Positions 22,625-31,345 of a stretch of 64,000 nucleotides of DNA are shown here, in pieces (the first letter of the stretch is position 1; each line of letters starts with the position of its first letter). The stretch spans positions 62,001-126,000 of the forward strand of contig NZ_QUZH01000015.1 of NCBI RefSeq assembly GCF_009761675.1, given 5' to 3'. The position numbers were made by a program, and so were the translations under genes. This DNA comes from Bhargavaea sp. CC-171006. Lineage in GTDB: Bacteria; Bacillota; Bacilli; Bacillales_A; Planococcaceae. Under the pieces are notes generated by a model, which did no database searches, was not told the origin of the DNA, and saw only the letters and a list, made by a program, of their open reading frames with translations.

Positions 22625-24340
22625 TCACGGGAAGGGATGCGGGACCCGCTTCAGCCACTCTTCGTCGAGGTGCCCGCGCCCTTTCAGCAGGATCGCCTTC
22701 TCCACCCGGCTGCGGATGATCCTCCGGTTCTGGTGGCCGAATGTCATCGTCAGCATCTCCGGCACGATGTACTTCACATTGACAAAGCCGATCCTGTCGA
22801 GATTCGGATTTTGGGTGACCGCCCTGAACACCTTCCCGGAAATGCCCTTAAGGATTTCATGGAACTGACCAATGACTTCTTCATACATTCCGCTGAACCG
22901 GGTATAAGACTGATCCAGCTCTTCCATCGTCTTTTCATGCGGCGTGTCGAGCGCAAAGCGGAGATACGTTTCCGCTTCCCGATTGGAGTAAAGGAGGAGG
23001 TGATCCTCGAGCCGGCTCACCGCTTCCGGATTCTCCAGAAGCATGGCCTTCCGCTCCAGGAATTCCTGCTTTCTGAACACATTCTGGAAAACTGAAATGG
23101 CCGTCGTGGCTTCGATCAGCGCTTTCTCGATCGCGTCTTCCAGATCAAACGAGGAAGCCGCCGCGGTATAAAACGCCATGTCTTCTTCCCCTGCATCCTC
23201 TTTCTCCAGAAGTACCCAGATGGTCGGGATTTTCAGCTCCATCGAAATATCGAACAGATGGGCGCGGATTCCTTTTTTCCGGAGTGCGACCAGATAGCTC
23301 TTCAGTGTTTTTGAGGCGATCGAGGACTCCCTGATGCGGACGGGCGGAATCTGTCCGTACCAGGTGCTGAGGAAAGCATTGCGTTCAAACAGTTCCAGCA
23401 TGGCAAACAAACTGGCTTCATTTACGGTTGATCCGAGCGCGCTGCCGTTGGAACTGTCGAACAGATAGCGGGGTTCTCCGGATACATGATGGGAATCAAA
23501 GTAAATCACCTGTTCCGGAATCAGCTGTATTTCTCTGCTGTTCAGCTCTTCGGCTTCCCGGTAGCGGATTTTCTTTTCCGGCGTATAGGCCCCGGTATCC
23601 ATTTCGGCCGATTCCATCACCTCGGACAGCGTCAGTCCGATTCTTTGATCTTCTCCTTCCCTCAGCTCGGCAGCCGCCGGGCCATATGGAAAGGCCGTCC
23701 CATACCGCTCAAGAGATTCGAGGACAGATGTATGGCGTGACTTTCCATATGTAGCGGTGCGTCCGTATGAAAGGAGGGAAATGCCGTTATGATGAACTTC
23801 CGTTTCCACCATCGGAATGCCGTACGAGTCGCCGGACCGGCTTTCGCGGTTGATGATCGACAGCCTGCTGCCCCGGATCAGTTTGTCATGCTCTCGCAGG
23901 CGGGCCAAGACGTCCTCCCACCGGTGTTCTCGCGGATCATCCGGGTTGAAGGCCACCGATTGTTTCCGCTCCTGCACCTTGGCAGCGGGATCCCCTGAGC
24001 AGACCGCGCAATCTCCACGTTTGTATGTCGAGAGCAGGGCCACTTCTTTCGTATTCCGGTTCAAAGCGAACAGCCCGTCCGTTACCTCCCTGTTTTGCAG
24101 CTTCCATGCATAGGAACTGATCAGCCGCTGCTCGATCATGTCCGGTTCTTTGGTTCCTTCTCCGTTCAGATAATGATCTTCCAGTTCCATCTCCCTGATC
24201 CGGCTCTTCAGGCAGGACAGGCAGAAGCTGCCGGATTGCCGGATGGGACCGATAAAGATGAACGGATGGGTCGCCATAACAGGAAGTTCCCCCATCTGCA
24301 GATCTGCCGCGTCTTCCCATTGATCCAATATCTTGACCAT
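22625..24340 (-). CDS. YcaO cyclodehydratase with N-terminal tetracysteine domain
   Basis: 571 residues. The C-terminal two thirds is YcaO: SSNGSALGSTVNEASLFAML plus ELFERNAFLSTW (ATP-binding glutamates), FGHQNRRIIRS near the end, and the proline-rich C-terminus HPFP that completes the active site. It installs thiazoline/oxazoline rings at Cys/Ser/Thr with ATP. The N-terminus carries FIFIGPIRQSGSFCLSCLKS and later GDCAVCSG (Cys 40, 43, 111, 114), the CxxC pairs of a zinc-bound E1-like tail usually on the partner protein. Start overlaps the preceding stop by one base (TAATG). Confidence 0.88.
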   Translation of the reverse strand: MVKILDQWEDAADLQMGELPVMATHPFIFIGPIRQSGSFCLSCLKSRIREMELEDHYLNGEGTKEPDMIEQRLISSYAWKLQNREVTDGLFALNRNTKEVALLSTYKRGDCAVCSGDPAAKVQERKQSVAFNPDDPREHRWEDVLARLREHDKLIRGSRLSIINRESRSGDSYGIPMVETEVHHNGISLLSYGRTATYGKSRHTSVLESLERYGTAFPYGPAAAELREGEDQRIGLTLSEVMESAEMDTGAYTPEKKIRYREAEELNSREIQLIPEQVIYFDSHHVSGEPRYLFDSSNGSALGSTVNEASLFAMLELFERNAFLSTWYGQIPPVRIRESSIASKTLKSYLVALRKKGIRAHLFDISMELKIPTIWVLLEKEDAGEEDMAFYTAAASSFDLEDAIEKALIEATTAISVFQNVFRKQEFLERKAMLLENPEAVSRLEDHLLLYSNREAETYLRFALDTPHEKTMEELDQSYTRFSGMYEEVIGQFHEILKGISGKVFRAVTQNPNLDRIGFVNVKYIVPEMLTMTFGHQNRRIIRSRVEKAILLKGRGHLDEEWLKRVPHPFP

Positions 24341-25647
24341 TAACCATTCACCTCCGTAAACTGCTGTGCATGTTCCAGGACTTCAAATCCTGCGGACTCT
24401 GCACCGATGCCGTTTTCCCTCGCACTTACATAGGTGTAGAGAGCTACAGGAATCTGGCCGAACTCCAATGACATCATGAAGGCTGCCGTCATGTCCGCGT
24501 CATGGTCGTGTATCCGCACTTTGTATTTGCCGGACAGGAGCCTGGTGACCGTCCACCCCAAATCCATCTCTTTCTCTTTGATCAGTTGCCGGATCGTGTC
24601 CGCTTCCGGAATGTCCGCGGCAACGTTTTCTCCTTCTTCTCTCAGGGAGTGCGGCTTATTGCCGTACGCCTGCTCCAGAATCTCCGGAAATGCCGTCCGG
24701 GACACAAAGGAAGCCAGGCGCCCATAGTCCATATCCGCGAAATAAAGGCTTCGGACGGCATCATCACTGTCCACGAACTGAATGGTCATGATCTGAAGCG
24801 GAAGCTGACGGTAGTCGTCGTACTCCGGATTCCGGTTGACCGACAGGATCCGTGAACTGTATCTGCCGATAAATCGCTCCAGTTGATTTAAAGCAGCAAT
24901 CGGATCTTCACTGACCTTCCGGAATTCTTGTGGAAGTCCGGCGGCCGGCTCATACAACGTTTTCCGGCTGACTTCAAAGTCTTCATTGAGGGTGAATACT
25001 TCGGGGGCCTTTCCGATGATCGCCAGAATGACACTGTAGAACAGGAACGGAGCGATCAATTCCGCCGAAACCTTCCCGTTTCCGGCTTTTGCTATGCCAA
25101 GATGCCTGATCACCGCTCTCGGGGAACCTGCAACCGCCACACCACCTTCCGGACTCACTGCCACATTGATTGCACGCGACTGGCCGCCGGACAGGACGGT
25201 GACATCATTCTCCGGAATTTTCCCGGTCATGCCGATCGCAAGACCGTTTTCAAACAGCTGATCGGACAGTGCCGCACCTGCAAAAAAGTCGGAGGAGACA
25301 GTGATTTTGGCCCCTGAAATCTCCTGGAGTGCCTTCTCCACATTGCCCGCCTCGGTCTCCACCATCCGGAAATAGGCCTTGTCCCTGTGCTGCTTAAGAA
25401 GTTGTCCATCGATTTCGTAGATCAGCTTCTGTTCTTCCAATAGGCTGATCAGTTTCGTGAAGTGCGGATAGCGTCCGTTGATCTCCCGCTGATCCGCTCC
25501 GTCGGCGAGCTCCCCCAGCATCCGGTGAATTTCCAGATACATGTCTTCCGACGCCCTGATGCTGAACCTTCTGGATTCGCTTGTGAAAATAACGGTTCCA
25601 TTGGTGTAATGGAACCGGCAATTGGACCGATACTTTAAAATCGCCAT
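24340..25647 (-). CDS. Leader-peptide-binding / E1-like partner (TclI-like)
   Basis: 435 residues. The first 90 (HYTNGTVIFTSESRRFSIRA, LISLLEEQKLIYEID) look like an RRE winged-helix leader-binding domain. The middle alternates beta strands and helices as in E1-like/ThiF folds but without an adenylation motif, as in Ocin-ThiF-like partner proteins. Directly upstream of and coupled to YcaO, the position of the recruiting protein in thiopeptide clusters. The presence of a second candidate partner at 18961 and Zn cysteines on YcaO implies the classical partner has been split. Confidence 0.65.
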   Translation of the reverse strand: MAILKYRSNCRFHYTNGTVIFTSESRRFSIRASEDMYLEIHRMLGELADGADQREINGRYPHFTKLISLLEEQKLIYEIDGQLLKQHRDKAYFRMVETEAGNVEKALQEISGAKITVSSDFFAGAALSDQLFENGLAIGMTGKIPENDVTVLSGGQSRAINVAVSPEGGVAVAGSPRAVIRHLGIAKAGNGKVSAELIAPFLFYSVILAIIGKAPEVFTLNEDFEVSRKTLYEPAAGLPQEFRKVSEDPIAALNQLERFIGRYSSRILSVNRNPEYDDYRQLPLQIMTIQFVDSDDAVRSLYFADMDYGRLASFVSRTAFPEILEQAYGNKPHSLREEGENVAADIPEADTIRQLIKEKEMDLGWTVTRLLSGKYKVRIHDHDADMTAAFMMSLEFGQIPVALYTYVSARENGIGAESAGFEVLEHAQQFTEVNG

Positions 25648-25660
25648 TCAGTTTCCCTCC

Positions 25661-26404
25661 CTAGGCTTTTGCCCGGCGGCTGACGAGCAGCACCGAGACG
25701 AAGACCAGCAATGTCAGGTATGCGAGCGAGATTGTGGTGTCCGTATTCAGAACGAACAGGCCGTTCCACACGTCGATGAAGATGTGATTGATGTGGTAGA
25801 TCGGGTTGAGATTCGCGATCCACTGGACAAACTGCGGCATTTGTGCGACCGGAACCGTGAAGTCCGCCGTGAACAGGACCACCTGGAAAATGACGATGGA
25901 GAAGACAAGCGCGCTCTTCATCTCTTTAAAGAACGAGTAGATCGCAGACGAGATCGTGAGCAGCGCCGCGGTGATCAGGATGAACACGGCGTAGGCGGAG
26001 AAGAAATCAATCAGGCTGATCTTCAGGCTGTATACCGCGATGCCGATGGACGTGATGAGCATGAACCCGAGCGACGTGATGATGACCGACTTGATAATGT
26101 TCGACAACAGGATGGTGCGCATGTTGACCGGCGAGACGCTGATCCGCTTTTCAATCCCGAGCGAACGGTTCATCACCTGGTCAAAGCCGAAAGCGAAGAA
26201 CACCACGGAGAACGTGATCAGGATGATGAAGGACGGCGTATAGAACTGGACGTAGCTCAAGTCTCCGCCATACGTTTCCCCTCCGAACAGCTGCCCCATG
26301 AAGAGGTAGGTGGCCGGCGGGACAATCACCGTGAACACCAGGTAGAAAATCTCCCTGAAAAACATGATGAGGTCGTATTTCAGCTGTGTCGCAAGCATCG
26401 TCAT
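25661..26404 (-). CDS. ABC-2 type permease of the thiopeptide cluster
   Basis: 247 residues, six membrane helices, with the ABC-2 coupling segment VMNRSLGIEKRISVSPVNMR after the second helix. Start overlaps the ATPase stop (ATGA at 26401-26404). The pair probably exports the finished peptide or confers self-resistance. Confidence 0.85.
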   Translation of the reverse strand: MTMLATQLKYDLIMFFREIFYLVFTVIVPPATYLFMGQLFGGETYGGDLSYVQFYTPSFIILITFSVVFFAFGFDQVMNRSLGIEKRISVSPVNMRTILLSNIIKSVIITSLGFMLITSIGIAVYSLKISLIDFFSAYAVFILITAALLTISSAIYSFFKEMKSALVFSIVIFQVVLFTADFTVPVAQMPQFVQWIANLNPIYHINHIFIDVWNGLFVLNTDTTISLAYLTLLVFVSVLLVSRRAKA

Positions 26405-27138
26405 CGTACTGCCTCCTTTTCACCAATCCGGTCGAGATAGAAGTCATTGATGGACGTGTGCCCCGTTTTCTTCAGCAGATTGGCCGGCGTGTCAAACACA
26501 TTGGACTGCCCTTCGTGGATCAGCATCACCTTGTCGCAATACCGCTCGACCTCGTCCATATAGTGTGTTGAAAGCAGCACTGTCCCGTTGTGTTCCCGGT
26601 TGTGGCGGATGATGTTCTTCCAGAGCACATCCCTCATGTATGGGTCCAGCCCGGTTGTCGGCTCATCCAGGATGACGAGTTTAGGCGAGCTCATGAACGC
26701 GATGGCGAGTGCCACGCGCTGTTTCCATCCGCCCGAAAGCTTGTCAAACGGCGTCTTCAGATGCTCCTGGAGCTCGAAGTCCCGGATTGTCGCCTGGACA
26801 TCGGCGGATTTTCCATAGTAAGACCGGAACAGTTCCAGCAATTCCTTCACTTTCAGGTTCTTATAGAAGTTCGTCGGCTGGAGGACGATGGACAGGTCCT
26901 TTTTGAGTTCACGGACGCCTTTTGCACCCAGAGAGCCGACGTCCTTTCCGAACAGGTTGACCGTCCCTTCATCAAAGTCCCGGATCATCATGAGGGTCTC
27001 GAGGAAGGTTGATTTTCCCGCTCCGTTCTTGCCGATGACCGCGATCACTTCACCCTGCTCGGCTGTGAAATCCAGTCCCTTCAGCACCTGCTTGTTCCCA
27101 TATGCCTTCTTCAGGCCTTTGACGATGATGTTCGGCAT
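26401..27138 (-). CDS. ABC transporter ATP-binding protein of the thiopeptide cluster
   Basis: 245 residues with Walker A GKNGAGKST, signature LSGGWKQRVALAIAF, Walker B LVILDEPTTGL and switch His in VLLSTHYMDEV. Works with the permease that follows. Its start lies 28 bases inside the LanB gene, so translation is likely coupled. No ribosomal L11 paralogue or other known thiopeptide-resistance gene was found in the cluster, which makes the exporter the prime immunity candidate. Confidence 0.9.
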   Translation of the reverse strand: MPNIIVKGLKKAYGNKQVLKGLDFTAEQGEVIAVIGKNGAGKSTFLETLMMIRDFDEGTVNLFGKDVGSLGAKGVRELKKDLSIVLQPTNFYKNLKVKELLELFRSYYGKSADVQATIRDFELQEHLKTPFDKLSGGWKQRVALAIAFMSSPKLVILDEPTTGLDPYMRDVLWKNIIRHNREHNGTVLLSTHYMDEVERYCDKVMLIHEGQSNVFDTPANLLKKTGHTSINDFYLDRIGEKEAVR

Positions 27139-29612
27139 GTGTTTCGCTCCTTTTCAAGTGAGTATTCGACGAGGAATTCGTTCAGCGGAATGTCCGGATC
27201 CGGCAGCAATTCCTCGATGTACGCGTTGTCTTTGAGTTCGTTGGCGAAGAACTTCAGCAAAAGCGGGACAGAGACATCAAAGAACATCGGCTTCTCTACG
27301 ACAAAGTCCCCTTCATTGCGGAAGTACTTGAGGAAGAACCGCTTCGGCAGTCCGTTCTTTTCGAAATACCGGTTCATCCGGGCATACAATTCTTCCGGAT
27401 CGGCCGCTCCGCTCATCAGCTCCTGCAGCTCATCCGTTTCCAGCTGCCATTTTTTGCGGGACAGGACGACATTGCCCATCGTCACACGCGGGGCCTCCCT
27501 ATACGGCTTCAGGACGCTCGTTATATCAAAGTTCATCCTGCCCGACTGGAACAGATGCAGCATGACGGACAGGATCCCCGGCAGGAAGATCGGAACAAGC
27601 GAGGACTTGTAGACAATCCGGCAAATTTTTCCGTCACTGTCCAAAAACTCGATTTTTCTCGAGTCAGGGTTATACCGGACCGTGATGTCGCTGACCGGAT
27701 GGCCGCCGTCTTCTGCGAACTGCCGGTATCCGACTTCGAGCTTGGCCGTCTTCAAATCTTTTCGGACATGGATGCCCCCGTTGAATCCGAAGAGCTCGTC
27801 GATCTCATAGTAGTTCCGGTCGCGGAAAACGCGATTAACATAATCCGCATACTCCCGGTTCTCTGCGGCCTCCCCGAAAAAGTCCTTGAAGCGTGAGATG
27901 AATTTCTCATGGCCGTCATACACATCGTTCAGCACAACGGTGTCCGGGCTTGCGTACTGAAGAAATAGCGAACAGGAGATATCGATGTCGCGTCTGATGG
28001 ATGGCGGAACCCGTTCGCTGTATGTCCGGATCAGTGTCCCGGCATCCACTTCACCGCTTTCGTTTCCTTCGATGAGCCGGCTGAACTCGTCCAGGAACTC
28101 ATCCCGCAGGTCATCGAGAATCCGGATTTCCTCCGCAGCAGCCTCCCTGTAGCGATACCGCTGGTTCTGGTAATACGGATAGAAATGATGGATGTTCTTG
28201 AAGAACACCTGGTTCAGCAGCCGGCTGTCGGTCAGCTTCTGTGGCGCGTCTCCGTACTCTTTGTGGAACAGGTGCCCGATTTCATATTGCACACGGACAT
28301 TGACATCGAACAGCAGGAGAAAGTCTCCGATCACTTTCATGAAGTCTTCCCCGACGATGGAGGAGACAAGATCCTGGCGGGTCTTTCCGAAAATGACATC
28401 TTCGTAGATCAGTTCCTTGCCGGACTGCGGGTGCGCCTGCCGGATCAGTTCGCCGATCCGCTTCCAGTGGGCGATCCGGTCAAATGCGCCTTTTTGTTCG
28501 AATGCCTTCAATTCGGCGTCCAGTTCATCCAGCTTTCCGATCACGCCTTCCCCGATGCCATAGGTATCGAACAGGCGGCGGACGGACTGGAGGATGCCAC
28601 GGTTATTCGGGATGTCGACCTGTTGCCTGAGCAGCTTCAGCTGGATCAGCTTTGCAAACAATGCTTCCTCTTCCCCGCGGTATTCGGAAATCTTACCGGC
28701 CTGTTCCGCGAAATCCCCGAAGGTGAGGGTCTGCTTTTTCTGTTCCAACAGGTAACCGACCAGGCCGGGATGGAGCGGATACTCCACGAATTTATCACTC
28801 GTTTCAAATACCTTCTGTGACTGGTTGACGCTGTGCTGGCTGACATAGTAAACCTTGCCGTCCCGGACCCCGAAGTTCTCCACCTTCACCGGAATCTTCC
28901 TCAGCGCTTCCTCGTCCGTGCGGAGAAACTCATGAACAATCTTGAGGATGATGGAATGGTTCATCTCGCAGAAGCTGGTGGTTTCGAATGTCTCCTCCCC
29001 TTCCCCTGCCAGTCCGGTCTTGGTCAGGTAGGAAAACGGACTCGTCTTCATGGAGCCCCTGACAAGCAGCTTCAGCAGGAAGAAATCAAGCTTTCTCAGC
29101 TTCTTGTTATGGGCGTCATGATCTGTTTGCAGGTACTTCGCGAGCTTTTCGTAGATTGTGTCATTAAAGAAGGCGATGGATTTCGCCAAATCTTCGTGAG
29201 CGGCATGTTCCTGAAGCGCTCCACGGTTCGCTTCGGCGGCGGAGTGATATGCATTTTTAAACGCATCAATCGCTGTCTGATGGTGATCTTCACTCTCCAG
29301 ATAGTCATGGATAGCCTTCAGGGTCGCTTCCGGATGGTTTTTCCCGAGGGCATTGGACAGTCGCTCGAGCCTTCGGTTGAACAAATCCCGCTTGAGGTTG
29401 AGCAGATCCGGATTTTTGGTTTCCGCGAACAGCTCTTCCAGCCTGGTGACCGCCCGGTCCGAGGCCTGTTCTGCGTCCTCCCGGGTCTCTTCCACTGCAT
29501 CCATCAGGGCGGGCAGCGGGGCGGATTGCTCCTGCATCTGTTCATACCAGGTTTTCGGGATGTCACTGCCCCTGAATAGCACAATCGGATTTTTCAATAC
29601 CTCGACGTTCAA
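27111..29612 (-). CDS. LanB-type peptide glutamylation enzyme
   Basis: About 833 residues. RGSMKTSPFSYLTKTGLAG is the conserved N-terminal LanB motif and HVRKDLKTAKLEVGYRQFAE lies in the C-terminal glutamyl-adenylate-binding region. As in other thiopeptide systems it is separate from the elimination domain. It uses Glu-tRNA to glutamylate Ser/Thr before dehydration. Start chosen as TTG 29612: AGGAG lies 8 bases upstream, and TTGA makes a 4-base overlap with the preceding stop; the GTG at 29633 has no ribosome site. Confidence 0.85.
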   Translation of the reverse strand: MNVEVLKNPIVLFRGSDIPKTWYEQMQEQSAPLPALMDAVEETREDAEQASDRAVTRLEELFAETKNPDLLNLKRDLFNRRLERLSNALGKNHPEATLKAIHDYLESEDHHQTAIDAFKNAYHSAAEANRGALQEHAAHEDLAKSIAFFNDTIYEKLAKYLQTDHDAHNKKLRKLDFFLLKLLVRGSMKTSPFSYLTKTGLAGEGEETFETTSFCEMNHSIILKIVHEFLRTDEEALRKIPVKVENFGVRDGKVYYVSQHSVNQSQKVFETSDKFVEYPLHPGLVGYLLEQKKQTLTFGDFAEQAGKISEYRGEEEALFAKLIQLKLLRQQVDIPNNRGILQSVRRLFDTYGIGEGVIGKLDELDAELKAFEQKGAFDRIAHWKRIGELIRQAHPQSGKELIYEDVIFGKTRQDLVSSIVGEDFMKVIGDFLLLFDVNVRVQYEIGHLFHKEYGDAPQKLTDSRLLNQVFFKNIHHFYPYYQNQRYRYREAAAEEIRILDDLRDEFLDEFSRLIEGNESGEVDAGTLIRTYSERVPPSIRRDIDISCSLFLQYASPDTVVLNDVYDGHEKFISRFKDFFGEAAENREYADYVNRVFRDRNYYEIDELFGFNGGIHVRKDLKTAKLEVGYRQFAEDGGHPVSDITVRYNPDSRKIEFLDSDGKICRIVYKSSLVPIFLPGILSVMLHLFQSGRMNFDITSVLKPYREAPRVTMGNVVLSRKKWQLETDELQELMSGAADPEELYARMNRYFEKNGLPKRFFLKYFRNEGDFVVEKPMFFDVSVPLLLKFFANELKDNAYIEELLPDPDIPLNEFLVEYSLEKERNTCRTSSSKA

Positions 29613-30625
29613 ATCCCAATCTCCTCTCTCCACGTGCGGGCGTTTTTCGTTTCGGTGTACCGGTAAGACATGTAGATGAACTGCTGTTTCTTCAGCGCGC
29701 TCACCTTCAGGAAGGGCAGGGAAAGATACAGAACGTTGATGATGAACCGGTAGGCGGTGGCATCCCTGTCTGCCAGGAACCCGGTCCGTCTGAAGTAATG
29801 GACAAACTGCTGATGAAAGTCGTTCCGGAAGCCGGCATCCAGATCATCTACCGATTTTCTGATGGTATCCAGATAACCTTCATCGACATTCCGATGAATT
29901 TCGGTTTTGTACGAGTCTGATATCTTTCCCCACACTTCCTTCCAATGTTCAATGTGGGGATCGCCTTGCGCGTCAAGTGCGTCGATATCATGTTCGTGTG
30001 TCCGGAACCGCTTTTCGAAATCAGCCTCGGTATAGGGCAGGTTTTGCTTTTCCGACAGTTCCAGGAACCCCTGGACGTGAGAGATAAATGAAAAGTATCC
30101 CTTGTTTCTCCCCTCATCCCGATAAGTTTCAGAAACGTGATGGAACAGCAGCGGCATGAGCACCGGCATCGGTTCTCCGTCTTCATGCAGCCGGAAGTAC
30201 ACCTCCTCCAGAACGGGCTGAAGTTCAAATCGCATCTGATGGATAATTCGGGTCAAAGCCGGATTATGATAATGGAAGCCGTTCGTCTCCACCTCCACCG
30301 TCCCGTGATCGGCCATCATTTCCGGAACATCCTTTCCTTCCAGCACAGCAATCCGGTTCACCATCTTCCGGTACTGCTCCCGGACCTGCAATTCGTCATC
30401 CGGATCCAGCGGAAGCGCCTCTGCTTCCTGCCTGATCCGAGCAGCAAATTGTTCAATGGTGAAATCGTCTGCCGATCCGTCGAACGTCACCGCAAGATGG
30501 GGTCCGGATTCCCAGGAACGCGAGATGTAATAGGGAACTCTGACTTCCCGCGCCCTGAAAATGACAGTCCGGACAAATGCGGTATCCGTCGCCTTGCTGA
30601 AGTTGAAGATTTTCACGTCTTTCAT
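29609..30625 (-). CDS. LanB-C-like protein, candidate elimination enzyme or pyridine synthase
   Basis: About 338 residues. N-terminal RVPYYISRSWESGPHLAVTF is a diverged version of the FFiRYw.gGPHlRlR motif. The C-terminus, instead of H..NNRLGI, reads FIINVLYLSLPFLKVSALKK. In thiopeptide biosynthesis one SpaB_C-like protein eliminates glutamate and another forms the central pyridine; the altered C-terminus makes this protein a candidate for the ring-forming step. Coupled by TTGA overlap to the glutamylation enzyme, which argues equally for elimination. ATG 30625 follows AAGAAGGA; an ATG at 30646 lacks a site. Confidence 0.65.
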   Translation of the reverse strand: MKDVKIFNFSKATDTAFVRTVIFRAREVRVPYYISRSWESGPHLAVTFDGSADDFTIEQFAARIRQEAEALPLDPDDELQVREQYRKMVNRIAVLEGKDVPEMMADHGTVEVETNGFHYHNPALTRIIHQMRFELQPVLEEVYFRLHEDGEPMPVLMPLLFHHVSETYRDEGRNKGYFSFISHVQGFLELSEKQNLPYTEADFEKRFRTHEHDIDALDAQGDPHIEHWKEVWGKISDSYKTEIHRNVDEGYLDTIRKSVDDLDAGFRNDFHQQFVHYFRRTGFLADRDATAYRFIINVLYLSLPFLKVSALKKQQFIYMSYRYTETKNARTWREEIGI

Positions 30626-30658
30626 GATATCCGCATCCTTCTTCATGATTTTGCCGGG

Positions 30659-30671
30659 GCCTGTTGCAGGC
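30659..30671 (-). promoter_or_regulatory. Short hairpin between precursor and enzyme genes
   Basis: GCCTG-TTG-CAGGC is a compact stem-loop in the 60-base gap after the last precursor gene, without a T-run. It might be a partial terminator or RNA-processing site giving precursors more transcript than enzymes. Function is inferred from position only. Confidence 0.35.
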
Positions 30672-30706
30672 AGGGCCTCAGCTGTAAATTGTTTTGAGTG
30701 CCGGGC

Positions 30707-30874
30707 TCAGCAAGAGCCGCAGCAGGAAGTGGAACCGCATGTCGAGGTGGCGCTGCAGGACGTCGAGCCTGAACTTGCGGTTGTTTCCGGGATGGCGCTC
30801 ACTTCGTCGAGGTCGAGGAAGTCGACATCCACTTCAAATTCCTTTTTTGTTTGCTCTTCCGGTTTGTTGTTCAT
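30707..30874 (-). CDS. Thiopeptide-type precursor peptide A
   Basis: 55 residues, start after AAAAAGGAG. Acidic leader MNNKPEEQTKKEFEVDVDFL then DLDEVSAIPETTA, followed by a Ser/Thr/Cys core from about residue 34 that contains CSATSTCGSTSCCGSC at its end. The leader ending in IPETTA resembles thiopeptide leaders; the core provides six Cys/azole sites (Cys 40, 46, 51, 52, 55 visible; five cysteines in total) and many Ser/Thr for dehydration. The core from residue 34 is identical to that of peptide B. Too short for standard gene callers. Confidence 0.88.
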   Translation of the reverse strand: MNNKPEEQTKKEFEVDVDFLDLDEVSAIPETTASSGSTSCSATSTCGSTSCCGSC

Positions 30875-30917
30875 CTTAATCTCTCCTTTTTGGTTGGGTT
30901 TAATGGTTGGTTCGGTT

Positions 30918-31097
30918 TCAGCAGGAGCCGCAGCAGGATGTCGAGCCGCAAGTCGAGGTGGCGGAGCAGGATGTCGAACCTGAGCTTGCCGTCGTTTCCG
31001 GGATGGCGCTGACTTCGTCCAGATCGAGGAAGTCCACGTCCACTTCGAATTCTTTTTTCGCCTGCTCGTTTGTTTGGTTGTTCACTGGTTTGTTCAT
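30918..31097 (-). CDS. Thiopeptide-type precursor peptide B
   Basis: 59 residues, start after AAAGGGGAGA. Leader MNKPVNNQTNEQAKKEFEVD continues VDFLDLDEVSAIPETTA. The core is identical to peptide A, including GSTSCSATSTCG and STSCCGSC. Only the leader's N-terminus differs, so A and B should give the same product. The two genes differ at many third codon positions, showing that the duplication is not recent and the core is under selection. Confidence 0.88.
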   Translation of the reverse strand: MNKPVNNQTNEQAKKEFEVDVDFLDLDEVSAIPETTASSGSTSCSATSTCGSTSCCGSC

Positions 31098-31146
31098 TGG
31101 TATCTCCCCTTTTGTTTGATAGTTGGTTTTCGGCTGGTCCTTGCAG

Positions 31147-31308
31147 TCAGCACGAGCTGCAGCAAGAGGTTGAACCGCATGTGGAAGTTGCCGAACAGCC
31201 CGATACCCCGGAACTTGCCGTTGTTTCAGGGATGGCGCTCACTTCATCAAGATCAAGAAATTCCACTTCGATCTCGAAACCCTCCGACTTCTGTTGTTTA
31301 TCAGGCAT
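31147..31308 (-). CDS. Thiopeptide-type precursor peptide C (variant core)
   Basis: 53 residues from ATG 31308 after AAAGGGGG. Leader MPDKQQKSEGFEIEVEFLDL then DEVSAIPETTA. The core differs from A and B at only four positions: SSGVSGCS instead of SSGSTSCS at the start, and CCSSC instead of CCGSC at the end; the central CSATSTCGSTSCC is unchanged. One operon may therefore produce two related molecules. First of the three precursor genes in transcription order. Confidence 0.88.
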   Translation of the reverse strand: MPDKQQKSEGFEIEVEFLDLDEVSAIPETTASSGVSGCSATSTCGSTSCCSSC

Positions 31309-31345
31309 CCTGTTTCCCCCTTTCAACGAATGCAGGAAGGGCCGA

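Noticed and set aside
30707-31308. Lanthipeptide precursors rather than thiopeptide precursors
   Set aside because: No LanC cyclase is present, whereas YcaO, a SagB-type oxidase and paired SpaB_C proteins are; the set fits azole-containing thiopeptides.
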